Below the pieces are notes generated by a model. The model saw nothing but the letters and a program-made list of their open reading frames with translations. It was not told where the DNA came from and did no database searches. A DNA stretch of 64,000 nt. Origin: Microvirga rosea. GTDB taxonomy: Bacteria; Pseudomonadota; Alphaproteobacteria; Rhizobiales; Beijerinckiaceae. The stretch is taken from the NCBI RefSeq assembly GCF_020595095.1, contig NZ_JAJDOP010000006.1, positions 124,001 through 188,000 of the forward strand, read 5' to 3'. The first letter of the stretch is position 1; the number at the start of each line of letters is the position of its first letter. Of this stretch, positions 35,849 through 44,565 are shown piece by piece. A program made the translations under genes and the position numbers.

Positions 35849-37540
35849 TCAGGCAGCTTTGACATCATTGAGGAAGTTTGCGACTTCGCGTCTCAAGTCT
35901 TCCGAATGATGTGACAGTTCCTGGGCGGCCCCGAGCACCTGCGATGCGGCAGCGCCGGTGTCTCCCGCGCCCCGACGGACATCTTCGATATTGCCCGTCA
36001 CCTGCTCGGTGCCACGCGCCGCCTCCTGCACGTTGCGGGCAATCTCGGCGGTCGCGGCTCCCTGCTCCTCCATGGCCGCCGCGATGCCGACAGAGATCTG
36101 CGACATTTCGGTGATGGTCCTGGCGATCTCCTGAATGGCCGCCACCGTTTGCTGGGTCGCCTGCTGAACCGAGCCGATCTGCTGCGAGATTTCCTCGGTC
36201 GCCTTGGCGGTCTGGCTGGCGAGATCCTTCACCTCGGAAGCCACCACCGCAAATCCCTTGCCGGCCTCACCGGCACGGGCCGCCTCGATGGTGGCATTGA
36301 GGGCCAGCAGATTGGTCTGCGAGGCGATGTTGTTGATCAGCTGCACTACATTGCCGATCTTTTCCGCAGTGGCTGCAAGATCCTGAACGGTGGAGTTGGT
36401 GCGCTGTGCGCCGGAGACAGCGCGGTCGGCGATCTCCGATGACTGCGCGACCTGCGATGCGATCTCGCGGATGGAGATCGACAGCTCTTCCGTCGCGGCT
36501 GCCACGGTCTGCACGTTGGCCGAGGTCTGCTGGGCGGCCGACGCCACCGTGACGGATTGATTGTTGGTCTGGTTGGCAACCGAAGTCATCGATTGAGCGG
36601 TGGCCTCCATTTCCGTGGCAGCGGAGGCGAGGCCCTGGGTCAGGGCGGAGACGTTGTGCTCGAACGTCTTCGTCAGCTGATCAAGCACCTCGGCCCTGCG
36701 CATCTTGGCTTGGTTCTCCACCTCCTGCTCGGCGGCGAGCCTACGCGCTTCGATGGCATTTTCCTTAAACACCTGAAGCGAGCGGGCGAGGTAACCCACT
36801 TCATCCTTCCGCTCAATGCCAGAAACCGTGATTGCCAGATCTCCGTTCGCGAGACGGCCCATCATGGCAGTAATGGCGGAAATCGGACGGGTGATACCGT
36901 AAATCGTAATCGTAACGATCAAGATCAGCGCGACCGCGATGCCGGCAGCCGCCGACAGCATCAGCGTCATGGCTGTGTTTGAAGCGAGGTCGTCAGCATC
37001 ATCCTTCGCTTTGTCGAGAGCCTTTTTGCTAGCTTCAACCCGTTCGCCGAGAGAATTGCGAATCTTGATGCGCGTGTCGCGTCCCACACCGTTTGAAATT
37101 TCAGCAGCCGCGGCGTCGTCGTTGGTCTTGCTGTATCCGGCGCTCTTATCCAGGATGGCGAAGTAGTTGACGATACTGGCCTTGAGTTCCTCGAAGCTCG
37201 CCTTCATGGCCGGATTTTCCGCAAGGGCGATGAGTTCGTCCATGTGCTGGAGCGTCATGCCTTTGTATTGATTGAACGTCGCTTCTCCTGACTTGATCCT
37301 GTCCTCGTCGTTGACCAGAATCAGGTTCTTCTCCTGCGTACTCGTCTCGTTGACTTCGGCATTGATCTGAAGAATGAGACTCAGACGTGTCGCCTCAAAC
37401 TCGACGAGTTCTTGCGTGTCCTGAGCCATGCGTTCGAGGCCCGTCTTCGCAAGAAAGATAAGCCCAACCGTGATCGCGACGAAGATGCTGACCGGAATTG
37501 CCAGCTTTGTAAGAAGTTTGAGATTGTTGAGAGTCTTCAT
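35849..37540 (-). CDS. Methyl-accepting chemotaxis protein with four-helix-bundle sensor
   Basis: 563 residues from the ATG at 37540 ([14 protein letters not shown]), where a basic start leads into TM1; a longer frame to 37663 has no membrane-protein-like beginning. TM1 (about 12-30) is followed by a helical periplasmic domain of the 4HB_MCP type (~150 residues, Glu/Asn-rich), TM2 (about 190-212), a HAMP domain ([20 protein letters not shown]) and the signalling coil with [19 protein letters not shown]. No CheR pentapeptide is present. The cytoplasmic part is nearly parallel to that of the receptor at 6271-8250, with different sensors, indicating shared kinase partners encoded elsewhere. The upstream 265 bases include a long inverted repeat. 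Confidence 0.94.
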   Translation of the reverse strand: MKTLNNLKLLTKLAIPVSIFVAITVGLIFLAKTGLERMAQDTQELVEFEATRLSLILQINAEVNETSTQEKNLILVNDEDRIKSGEATFNQYKGMTLQHMDELIALAENPAMKASFEELKASIVNYFAILDKSAGYSKTNDDAAAAEISNGVGRDTRIKIRNSLGERVEASKKALDKAKDDADDLASNTAMTLMLSAAAGIAVALILIVTITIYGITRPISAITAMMGRLANGDLAITVSGIERKDEVGYLARSLQVFKENAIEARRLAAEQEVENQAKMRRAEVLDQLTKTFEHNVSALTQGLASAATEMEATAQSMTSVANQTNNQSVTVASAAQQTSANVQTVAAATEELSISIREIASQVAQSSEIADRAVSGAQRTNSTVQDLAATAEKIGNVVQLINNIASQTNLLALNATIEAARAGEAGKGFAVVASEVKDLASQTAKATEEISQQIGSVQQATQQTVAAIQEIARTITEMSQISVGIAAAMEEQGAATAEIARNVQEAARGTEQVTGNIEDVRRGAGDTGAAASQVLGAAQELSHHSEDLRREVANFLNDVKAA

Positions 37541-37743
37541 TTTTCTGTCAGGCCCGCCCGCTACGCCGCAGGAAGCACGCGCCCCCCACAGGCGCGACAG
37601 ATTCAGGCTCTTTGTTGTACGATTTTTCGATGAAGATACTCTTAAGTTTAGAAGAACTCGCAATTACAAATACTGTTAGGAATAATAGCTAGGCTAAGTC
37701 TAAATTCTTATAACTTTGCGGTAGCGCAGGGGCCGCATGAGTT

Positions 37744-37788
37744 TGATCTGCAGAGATGCGGCAAATATTGTTACATCTCTGCAGATCA
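37744..37788. repeat. Perfect 15-bp inverted repeat
   Basis: TGATCTGCAGAGATG (37744-37758) and CATCTCTGCAGATCA (37774-37788) are exact reverse complements around a 15-base AT-rich spacer. It lies between the PilZ gene end and the chemoreceptor start. There is no T-run on either side, so a protein-binding site or an mRNA hairpin is as likely as a terminator. Confidence 0.7.
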
Positions 37789-37805
37789 GATTCTGCTGTG
37801 AATAC

Positions 37806-38060
37806 TTAGATGAATTGTCCGCCGAGTTCGGTCCCAGTAGACCAAATCAGGCGGACCGAGGCGATCGCCCCCTCATCCGGTATTTCAAGATTGAACTCTA
37901 GGGGAATTTCACTGGGTTCCGAGAGGGCAATGCGCACGCCTGTGTCGGAGAGATCCCGAACGACGCAATGGACGGGCTCCAGATAATCTTCATGTGTGAT
38001 CCTCCCTTCGAGGTGGGTCGGAAACCGGCGACTTGATCGGCGCTCGATGATTGTTGCCAT
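37806..38060 (-). CDS. Single-domain PilZ protein
   Basis: 84 residues from the ATG at 38060; an in-frame ATG at 38090 would add ten residues without a better ribosome binding site. The first arginine cluster, ERRSSRRFP, supplies the RxxxR motif, and RDLSDTGVRI supplies D-x-S-x-x-G. Together these are the two c-di-GMP contact motifs of PilZ. A beta-barrel pattern follows (PLEFNLEIPD, ASVRLIWS). It probably binds c-di-GMP and passes the signal to an unknown partner. It sits beside a chemoreceptor gene, in a window that also encodes a probable c-di-GMP-responsive glucan synthase, but a functional link is not shown by the sequence. Confidence 0.85.
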   Translation of the reverse strand: MATIIERRSSRRFPTHLEGRITHEDYLEPVHCVVRDLSDTGVRIALSEPSEIPLEFNLEIPDEGAIASVRLIWSTGTELGGQFI

Positions 38061-38101
38061 GTGGGACGGTCCTATGGATGAGCCCGTCATGTATCGGTCA
38101 T

Positions 38102-38122
38102 GAACCTGACGTGAACCTGACC
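38102..38122. repeat. Short tandem repeat upstream of the PilZ gene
   Basis: Two head-to-tail copies of GAACCTGAC separated by two bases lie just upstream of the PilZ start. They may be a direct-repeat operator or a chance repeat. Otherwise the 38091-38328 gap shows no assignable feature. Confidence 0.3.
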
Positions 38123-38328
38123 TCTCAAGGGGGAGGGGGGCACGCTTCGACCAAAGTTGGTGCCGCCCGGTCCATATAAGTTATTAGGCGCAGGAATAAA
38201 CAAAAATCGCCCGCCCGAAATAGTCGCTGGAGATTCTGTCTCAATATTCCTGACAAACAAGATGATTTATCTTAGTTTAACAATTCGAGGAGATGCTGTT
38301 TAGGCAAGACAGCAGGTGGGGGTCGTGT

Positions 38329-38574
38329 ATGCCCCGTTACTATATCGACGTACGAAGTTATTTCGGAACAGATGAAGACCCAACAGGGATCGACCTGCCG
38401 AATCTTGCTGCTGCCCGAGATGAAGCCCTGAAGGTCGTTGCCGGGCTCATGGAGACCTGGGCTGGCGTGAAGCCGGCCTATAGCGGTGAAATCGCCATCG
38501 AAATCGTCGGAGAGGACCTTCGTCCGATCCTCATCATCCCTTTCTCTGACTTGAGCAACATCCCGCAGAAGTAG
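38329..38574 (+). CDS. DUF6894-like small protein
   Basis: 81 residues from the ATG at 38329, where MPRYYIDVRS matches the typical start of this alphaproteobacterial family (MPRYFFDV...). A GGGGG stretch upstream serves as ribosome binding site; an earlier ATG at 38293 has its Shine-Dalgarno directly abutting. The D-x-x-G...LPNLAAARDEAL segment (about 17-38) is characteristic: an acidic loop followed by the A-A-R-x-E-A helix. The C-terminal strand ends in a hydrophobic ILIIPFSDL. Proteins of this family are small, single-domain and of unknown function, and often occur in several copies in soil and plant-associated species. No operon partner is visible. Confidence 0.8.
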   Translation: MPRYYIDVRSYFGTDEDPTGIDLPNLAAARDEALKVVAGLMETWAGVKPAYSGEIAIEIVGEDLRPILIIPFSDLSNIPQK

Positions 38575-38646
38575 CCCGGTATTGCAGGTTGCTCTCCCGG
38601 ATCGGCAGCAGCGTTCCAGGAGAGCATCCGCGCGGCAGCGCCGGGA

Positions 38647-39582
38647 CTATTTCAGCATGGATGCCACGTTGTCTTTCGTCACGCGGTCAATCCCGGCATA
38701 GACGATGTCCTCGACCTTCTCGCCCTTCTTCAGTTTGAGAAGGATATCCATCGCCTTTTCGCCCATCTCATAGGGCCGTTGCCCGACCAGTGCATTGGCA
38801 TAGCCGTCTCTCAGGAGTTCCAGCTGCACCTTCAGAGTATCGGCGACGACAAGGGTGAACTTTCCTTGATCCATGGCGCTCTTGTTCTTGTTCACGAAGC
38901 TCTTGTAGGCCTCGGGAACAAACATCGGCCAGCCACCGACCGGTACGATGGCCGCAAGGTCCGGGTTTGCCGTCTTGAGATCCTGCATCTGCTGCACGGC
39001 GAGGGCGAGATCGTCATTGCAGTAGGTGGGCGATCCGGAAACCTCTGTCCATTTGGAGCCTTTAAGTGCGTCGTGCACGCCCTCGACGCGCTCCTTGAGG
39101 TTCGCGGCAGCAGGCCCGCCGGAGACCATGGCGTATTTGCCGCCCTCCGGCCGAAGCTTCAAGAGCTCTTCGCCAAGTGCGCGGCCCATGGCGCGATTGT
39201 CGGTTCCGACATGGGCTTGGCGCACAGAACTGGGTGCATCCGCATCAAAGGTGATGACCGGAATTCCAGCATCGCGCGCAGCTTTGATCACACGGACCGC
39301 AGCCGAGGCGTCCGCGACGGAGATCGCGATTCCGTCGACCTTCTGGCTTATGAGATCCTGTATGATCTGTGCCTGACTTGCCGGCTCGTGCTCAACGGGA
39401 CCTTTGTAAATGCACTCTACGTTGCCGAGCTCCTTCGCACGCTTGATGCATCCATCGCGTGAGAGATCGAAGTACGGGTTGTTCATTGCCTTCGGAACGA
39501 TGGCGAACTTGTAGGTTTGCTGAGCAGCCGCCGGCGCGGTGAGCGCCACGGCGGCCACTGCCGCAAGGATCAGTCGCTTCAT
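38647..39582 (-). CDS. Periplasmic sugar-binding protein (ribose type), importer 2
   Basis: 311 residues from the ATG at 39582, with GGAGGAG correctly spaced; a longer frame to 39654 is rejected. The signal peptide MKRLILAAVAAVALTAPAAAQ is clear, with cleavage after AAA. The mature protein begins TYKFAIVPKAMNNPYFDLSRDG, the hallmark of Peripla_BP_4 sugar binders, followed by LISQKVDGIAISVADASA and VITFDADAPSS. It would bind a monosaccharide (pentose or 6-deoxyhexose) in the periplasm. It is the last gene of an ATPase-permease-binding-protein set lying just downstream of the fucose enzymes, so a fucose-related sugar is the best guess. A 7-bp hairpin (38591-38625) may terminate the transcript. 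Confidence 0.92.
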   Translation of the reverse strand: MKRLILAAVAAVALTAPAAAQQTYKFAIVPKAMNNPYFDLSRDGCIKRAKELGNVECIYKGPVEHEPASQAQIIQDLISQKVDGIAISVADASAAVRVIKAARDAGIPVITFDADAPSSVRQAHVGTDNRAMGRALGEELLKLRPEGGKYAMVSGGPAAANLKERVEGVHDALKGSKWTEVSGSPTYCNDDLALAVQQMQDLKTANPDLAAIVPVGGWPMFVPEAYKSFVNKNKSAMDQGKFTLVVADTLKVQLELLRDGYANALVGQRPYEMGEKAMDILLKLKKGEKVEDIVYAGIDRVTKDNVASMLK

Positions 39583-39672
39583 GGTATCTCCTCCTGATTG
39601 AACACTGCCCATTCGGGCCTCCCGCCAGCTTCTTCGGCTGGCTCGTTCTTGCATCGTCTCCCGTAGGAGCGA

Positions 39673-40728
39673 TCAAAGCGTCAGGCGCAGGGTCCGAAGG
39701 CGATCGACCAGAACGGCCACGATAATGATCACGCCGACAAGGACGATCTGCCAGTAGGCGTTGATCCCTGCCAGGACCAATCCATTTCGGATAACCTCGA
39801 TCAGAAGCGCGCCGATGACCGCTCCCGCCGGCCCGCCCACGCCGCCTGTCAGGTTGGCACCGCCGATGACCGCCGCTGCAATGATCGTCAATTCATAGCC
39901 GGTTGCCAGGTTGGCGGGCGCCGATCCGAGCCACCCCACCATCAGAATACCGGCAAAGCCCGCTGAAAGAGCCGACAGGATATAGACGGCGATCTTCACG
40001 CGTTCGACGGCGATACCCGTAAGAGCCGCCGCCTTCTCGTTGCCGCCGAGCGCGAACACATGTCGCCCGAAGGCTGTGTGGTGAAGAACGAGGCCAACTA
40101 GAACAGCCAGAACCAGGAGATAGATGATCGCAACCGGAAAGCCGGCGAGGTTTCCGTCGGTGATGCCGTAGAACAGATCGACATCGGGCCCCGTGGGGGC
40201 CTGCCCGCGCCCCTCCGTGACCGCATAGGCCAGGCCACGCACGATGGAGAGCATGCCAAGAGTCGTTACGAAGGGTGAGAGGCCGGCGCGGGCGATCAGC
40301 AGGCCGTTCACCAGCCCGACAGCCAGTGCGGTGGCAAGGCCGGCTCCAAGGGAAATCAGCATCCCGAGCACGGGAATGCTGTCGAGGCTCGTGCCGGCTA
40401 CGGCTTGCATCGTCATGGCGCAGATGATCGCGGAGAGCGCCATCGTCGATCCCACCGACAGATCGATGCCGCCTGTGACGATCACAAGGGTGACGCCCAG
40501 CGTCACGATGCCGACGAAGGAAAAGTTCTTTGCCACGTTGGCGAGATTGCCCGGGCTGAGAAAGGCCGGACTGAGAACCGACATGACGATCATGATGATC
40601 ACGAGGGCAATGGCCACGTAGGCCGTCTGGCTGGCGAAGAAGCCCCGCTGCCACCAGCGAACACGCCCGACATTGGAAAAGCCGCTGACGTCGTCTCGAG
40701 ACGAAGCCGGTGGGAGCGCATGATTCAT
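39673..40728 (-). CDS. Sugar ABC transporter permease (RbsC type), importer 2
   Basis: 351 residues, highly hydrophobic with about eight to ten membrane segments. The BPD_transp_2 family pattern is plain: TLGVTLVIVTGGIDLSVGSTMALS and the later ALTGIAVERVKIAVYILSALSAGFAGIL. AVIGGANLTGGVGGPAGAVIGALLIEVI is the conserved C-terminal glycine-rich stretch. It forms a homodimeric sugar channel driven by the ATPase encoded immediately upstream, with which it overlaps (TGATG-like, base 40728 shared). No anomaly seen. Confidence 0.94.
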   Translation of the reverse strand: MNHALPPASSRDDVSGFSNVGRVRWWQRGFFASQTAYVAIALVIIMIVMSVLSPAFLSPGNLANVAKNFSFVGIVTLGVTLVIVTGGIDLSVGSTMALSAIICAMTMQAVAGTSLDSIPVLGMLISLGAGLATALAVGLVNGLLIARAGLSPFVTTLGMLSIVRGLAYAVTEGRGQAPTGPDVDLFYGITDGNLAGFPVAIIYLLVLAVLVGLVLHHTAFGRHVFALGGNEKAAALTGIAVERVKIAVYILSALSAGFAGILMVGWLGSAPANLATGYELTIIAAAVIGGANLTGGVGGPAGAVIGALLIEVIRNGLVLAGINAYWQIVLVGVIIIVAVLVDRLRTLRLTL

Positions 40729-41468
40729 CAGGCCGCCTCCTTCGCACCGGTAATCAGGGCCGTGACCTCCTCGGGGCTGGATTGGCTGGTCGGCTTATCG
40801 GCGACCTTGAGCCCCCGCCGCATGACGATCACACGCTCGCAGACGGAGAACACGTCGGGCATGCGATGGGATATCAACACGACCGCGATGCCCGCCTCCC
40901 GCAGGCGACGGATGAGATCCAGAACCTCTGCCACCTGCCGGACCGAGATGGCGGCCGTGGGCTCATCCATGATGATCAGCTTGGCCTTTGAGAGACGTGT
41001 TCTGGCGATCGCGACGGCCTGACGCTGTCCCCCAGACATGGACCGCACGACGTCATCCGGCCGCGTCTCGGATTTGAGTTCACCAAACAGCTCGGCGGTA
41101 CGCAGATTCATGGCCGAATGATCGAGGAAGGAGAAGGGGCCGACCTTCCGCTTCAGCTCCCGCCCGAGAAAGACATTGGCCGCCGCCGTGAGATTGTCGG
41201 CCAGGGCGAGATCTTGGTACACGACTTCGATCCCGACGGAGCGAGCATCGACCGGCTTGGTAAAATGAACTTCCCGATCCTCGAACAGGATCTTTCCATG
41301 GGAGGGAGGGAAGTTCCCGGCGATAATCTTCACCAGGGTGGACTTGCCAGCGCCGTTGTCGCCCATCAGGCCGACGACTTCGCCGGGCTGGATCGTGAGA
41401 TCAACATGGGACAGCGCTTGAATGGCGCCGAATTCCTTCCCGACATCCTGCAACACCAGGAGTGACAA
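40728..41468 (-). CDS. Sugar ABC transporter ATPase with one nucleotide-binding domain, importer 2
   Basis: 246 residues, only one NBD, unlike the double-NBD RbsA type used by importer 1. Walker A is GDNGAGKS, the signature is MSGGQRQAV, Walker B is LIIMDEPTAAI and the H-loop is VLISHRMPD. The AI-x-V-RQ after Walker B (DEPTAAISVRQ) is typical of the carbohydrate CUT2 family. Single-NBD members such as FrcA act as homodimers. The start (MSLLVLQDVG) is 143 bases downstream of the fuconate dehydratase stop. The gap contains an ATTGGT-N19-ACCAAT inverted repeat, so this transporter may have its own regulated promoter. Confidence 0.93.
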   Translation of the reverse strand: MSLLVLQDVGKEFGAIQALSHVDLTIQPGEVVGLMGDNGAGKSTLVKIIAGNFPPSHGKILFEDREVHFTKPVDARSVGIEVVYQDLALADNLTAAANVFLGRELKRKVGPFSFLDHSAMNLRTAELFGELKSETRPDDVVRSMSGGQRQAVAIARTRLSKAKLIIMDEPTAAISVRQVAEVLDLIRRLREAGIAVVLISHRMPDVFSVCERVIVMRRGLKVADKPTSQSSPEEVTALITGAKEAA

Positions 41469-41497
41469 GGCCGTTCCTCCCTCTGTTCCTGGCTTTA

Positions 41498-41528
41498 ATT
41501 GGTCCAGCGTCTGCGCGCTTTTACCAAT
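41498..41528. promoter_or_regulatory. ATTGGT/ACCAAT inverted repeat upstream of importer 2
   Basis: ATTGGT (41498-41503) and ACCAAT (41523-41528) are exact inverse copies separated by 19 bases. The half sites match those of the FadR-type site at 51499-51509. The spacing differs, so it could be a DNA-loop or two-dimer site, or coincidence. Confidence 0.35.
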
Positions 41529-41610
41529 ATAAGCATGGGATTACGGACGATGTCACTCGATATTTCGTCGGAGTCCAAGGCCGGCCGAACTCAGCAAACC
41601 GGCACTGAGA

Positions 41611-42894
41611 TTACAGGGCTCCGGAAAAGGTATGCTGGCGAATGGAGGCCTCCTTCATCTCGATCGAGAAACCGGGCCTTTGCGGGGGCATATATGCGGC
41701 ATCGCGAATGACGCAGGGATCGATGAAGTGTTCATGAAGGTGATCGACATACTCGATCACCCGGTCCTGCTTAGTGCCGGAGACGCACAGATAGTCGATC
41801 ATCGACAGGTGTTGCACATACTCGCAAAGCCCGACGCCTCCCGCATGAGGCCACACCGGAAGATCGTACTTCGCCGCCATCAGCAGCACGGCCAGAACCT
41901 CGTTGAGGCCTCCGATGCGGCAGGCGTCGATCTGTACGATGTCGATGGCTTTCCGGGTGATGAACTGCTTGAAGAGAATTCGGTTCTGGCACATTTCGCC
42001 GGTCGCGACCTTCATGGGAGCGATGACCTCCCGGATCTTGCGATGTCCTTCCACATCATCCGGACTGGTCGGCTCTTCGATGAAATACGGATTGGCGAAC
42101 TGCAGCTTGTCGAGCCATGCGATGGCCTGGTCGACCTCCCAGACCTGATTGGCATCGATCATCATCTTCACGTCGGGGCCGATCGCTTCGCGGCAGAATC
42201 TCAGCCGCCTGATATCGTCCTCGAGATCGCGGCCGACCTTCATCTTGATATGCCGAAAGCCAGCCGCGACGGCTTCGCTCGCCAAGCGCGAGAGCTTTTC
42301 GTCGCTGTAGCCGAGCCAGCCCGCCGATGTGGTGTAGCAGGCGTAACCGTCCCGCAGAAGAATTACTTTGCGCTCAGCCTTTCCTGTCTCCGCACGCCGG
42401 AAGATCTCCAATGCCTCTTCCGGTGTGATGGCATCGGTCAGATACCGGAAATCGATGATCCGGACGAGTTCCTCCGGGCTCATGTCCGCGACAAGCTCCC
42501 ACACGGGCTTCCCGGCTTGTTTCGCCCAAAGATCCCAGACGGCATTAACGACGGCACCCGTGGCCAGGTGGATGACGCCCTTGTCAGGGCCGATCCACCT
42601 CAACTGGCTGTCTCCGGTCAAATGACGCCAAAACCGGCCTGGATCCTCCTTGATCCAGTCGAGATCCAGGCCGACGACGCGATGGCGGAGTGCTTCAATT
42701 GCCGCACAGCAAATCTCGTTGCCACGCCCGATCGTGAAGGTCAGCCCATGACCGACCAAGTCCGGCTCGTCGGTCATCAGCACCACATAGGCCGCGGAGT
42801 AGTCCGGATCCGGATTCATTGCATCCGAGCCATCGAGATGCTGAGATGTCGGAAAGCGCAGATCGAAGGTCTGCAGGTCTGTGATGCGGGTCAT
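41611..42894 (-). CDS. L-fuconate dehydratase
   Basis: 427 residues, enolase superfamily. The capping domain begins TRITDLQTFDLRFPTSQHLDGSDAMNPDPDY, close to characterised L-fuconate dehydratases. In the barrel, HIKMKVG supplies the base (Lys219). Metal ligands are Asp247 (MMIDAN), Glu273/274 (IEEP) and Glu300 (ATGE), followed by QIDACRIGG and the WPHAGG His. These positions agree with the Xanthomonas enzyme family. It dehydrates L-fuconate to 2-keto-3-deoxy-L-fuconate in the third step of the non-phosphorylating route. It is the last enzyme gene of the cluster, preceded at short distance by the FAH-type hydrolase. Activity on D-arabinonate or L-galactonate is also possible for this family. 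Confidence 0.93.
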   Translation of the reverse strand: MTRITDLQTFDLRFPTSQHLDGSDAMNPDPDYSAAYVVLMTDEPDLVGHGLTFTIGRGNEICCAAIEALRHRVVGLDLDWIKEDPGRFWRHLTGDSQLRWIGPDKGVIHLATGAVVNAVWDLWAKQAGKPVWELVADMSPEELVRIIDFRYLTDAITPEEALEIFRRAETGKAERKVILLRDGYACYTTSAGWLGYSDEKLSRLASEAVAAGFRHIKMKVGRDLEDDIRRLRFCREAIGPDVKMMIDANQVWEVDQAIAWLDKLQFANPYFIEEPTSPDDVEGHRKIREVIAPMKVATGEMCQNRILFKQFITRKAIDIVQIDACRIGGLNEVLAVLLMAAKYDLPVWPHAGGVGLCEYVQHLSMIDYLCVSGTKQDRVIEYVDHLHEHFIDPCVIRDAAYMPPQRPGFSIEMKEASIRQHTFSGAL

Positions 42895-42927
42895 GCTGGA
42901 TCTCTTGTCAAGGAAAGCGAGATACCG

Positions 42928-43773
42928 TCAGGCGTCTGCTTCAACACGCTGTCTCTGCGAGCCGAGATTCTCAATCCCGAGCTCGACGACATCTCCGGGC
43001 TTCAGATACCGGGGCGGCTTCATGCCCATGCCAACGCCCGGCGGCGTGCCGGTGGTGATGATGTCGCCGGGGTGCAGCGACATGAATTGGCTCAGGTACG
43101 ACACCAGGTAGGCGACGCCATAGACCATGGTGCGGGTCGAGCCGTTCTGCATGGTCTGTCCGTTGACCTTCAGCCACATGGAGAGGTTCTGTGGATCGGG
43201 AACCTCGTCCTTCGTAACCAGCCAAGGGCCGATGGGTCCGAATGTGTCGCAGGATTTGCCCTTGGTCCATTGGCCGTGGCGTTCGGTTTGAAACGCCCGT
43301 TCGGAAACGTCATGGACCGTGCAGTATCCCGCCACGTAATCGAGCGCCTCCGCTTCCGTGACGTACTTGGCCTTCCGGCCGATCACGACACCGAGCTCCA
43401 CCTCCCAGTCGGTCTTCTCGGATCCTCTCGGGATCAGAAGGGTGTCATGAGGTCCGACAATTGCTGACGTCGCCTTCATGAAAATGATGGGTTCCGGCGG
43501 AACCGTGGCGCCGGTTTCAGCAGCATGGTCGGAATAGTTGAGGCCGATGCAGATGAACTTTCCGGTTCCGGCAACGCAGGGGCCGATGCGGGGCTCACCT
43601 TCCACGACCGGCAGCGACGCGGGATCGATACCGGCGATTTCCTCCAGGGCTTTCGGGTCCAGAACTTCTCCGGCAATATCGCCGATCCGTGCCGAAAGGT
43701 CCCGAATTTCCCCATCCGGTCCGATCAACCCTGGCCGTTCGGAACCTGCTTCTCCATGGCGTAGGAGTTTCAT
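42928..43773 (-). CDS. FAH-family 2,4-diketo-3-deoxy-L-fuconate hydrolase
   Basis: 281 residues. The fumarylacetoacetate hydrolase fold is shown by KFICIGLNYSDHAAETG, PIIFMKATSAIVGP, DWEVELGVVIGRKAKYV (the E-x-E metal site), and the TGTPPGVGMG loop near the C-terminus. Members with this arrangement in fucose clusters cleave 2,4-diketo-3-deoxy-L-fuconate to pyruvate and L-lactate, completing the pathway. The family also contains ureidoglycolate lyase and acylpyruvases, so assignment rests on context: SDR upstream, fuconate dehydratase downstream, same strand, short gaps. It is cytoplasmic and Mg-dependent by family. Confidence 0.88.
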   Translation of the reverse strand: MKLLRHGEAGSERPGLIGPDGEIRDLSARIGDIAGEVLDPKALEEIAGIDPASLPVVEGEPRIGPCVAGTGKFICIGLNYSDHAAETGATVPPEPIIFMKATSAIVGPHDTLLIPRGSEKTDWEVELGVVIGRKAKYVTEAEALDYVAGYCTVHDVSERAFQTERHGQWTKGKSCDTFGPIGPWLVTKDEVPDPQNLSMWLKVNGQTMQNGSTRTMVYGVAYLVSYLSQFMSLHPGDIITTGTPPGVGMGMKPPRYLKPGDVVELGIENLGSQRQRVEADA

Positions 43774-43796
43774 GGCTTCTATCTCCTCGATTGTCG

Positions 43797-44528
43797 TCAG
43801 ATCGTCCAGCCGCCGTCGATGCAGTAGGCCTGTCCGGTGGTGTAGGTTGCGCCAGCCAGATAGACCGCGAGATCCGCGATCTCCTCAGGCGTGCCGATCC
43901 GTCCCATGGGCTGGCGTGCGATGAAGGCTGCGCGCGTCGTCTCGTAATCGCCCTGCGCCTTGAGCCTCTCGACGAGGGAGGGGCTCTCCACGGTGCCCGG
44001 GCAAATCGCGTTGCAGCGGATGCCCTGCGCCACATAGTCCACGGCAACCGACTTCGTGAGGCCGAGAACCGCGGACTTCGTGACGCTATAGGCAAACCGA
44101 TTGGGAACGCCTTTCACGCTGCTGGCCACCGAGGCCATATTGATGATTGCGCCATGCCTGCGTTGGATCATGCCGGGAAGTACGGCGCGGATGGTCCTCA
44201 CCATGGCCTTGACGTTAAGGTCGAACGCGAATGCGAGATCGTCATCCGTCGCATCGAGCACCGTTCCCGCATGAACGAAGCCGGCGCAGTTGAACAGAAT
44301 ATCGACCACACCAATTTCGTTGACCGTGGCGTCGACCTGCGATGCATTCAGAACGTCGAGCTTGCGCGTTTCGACACCGCCTTTGCCGTCCAGCGCGGCG
44401 AGGGGATCCATGTTGACATCGGTCGCATAAACCTTGGCGCCAGCCGATGCAAAGGCCAAGGCCGACGCGCGGCCGATCCCTTGCGCCGCTGCTGTGACTA
44501 GCACGGTCTTTCCTTCCAGAGATTTCAT
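43797..44528 (-). CDS. SDR oxidoreductase, probable 2-keto-3-deoxy-L-fuconate dehydrogenase
   Basis: 243 residues. Cofactor motif TAAAQGIGRA (about 12-21), DVNM (37-40) suggesting NAD preference through the Asp, NCAG at 80-83 and the catalytic Ser with YSVTK (Tyr147, Lys151) are classical SDR features. In L-fucose clusters this enzyme oxidises 2-keto-3-deoxy-L-fuconate at C4 to the 2,4-diketo compound. It ends 24 bases before the FAH-type gene start, in the same transcription unit. The C-terminal TYTTGQAYCIDGGWTI is typical of the SDR core. Position in an otherwise complete pathway gives good confidence for the role. Confidence 0.9.
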   Translation of the reverse strand: MKSLEGKTVLVTAAAQGIGRASALAFASAGAKVYATDVNMDPLAALDGKGGVETRKLDVLNASQVDATVNEIGVVDILFNCAGFVHAGTVLDATDDDLAFAFDLNVKAMVRTIRAVLPGMIQRRHGAIINMASVASSVKGVPNRFAYSVTKSAVLGLTKSVAVDYVAQGIRCNAICPGTVESPSLVERLKAQGDYETTRAAFIARQPMGRIGTPEEIADLAVYLAGATYTTGQAYCIDGGWTI

Positions 44529-44565
44529 GGATACCTGCTTTGATGTGGAGAATGGATCGGGCGCG

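Noticed and set aside
41632..43467. A 611-codon plus-strand frame across fuconate dehydratase and the FAH-type gene
   Set aside because: It spans two well-supported genes and their gap on the other strand, without any recognisable motif.
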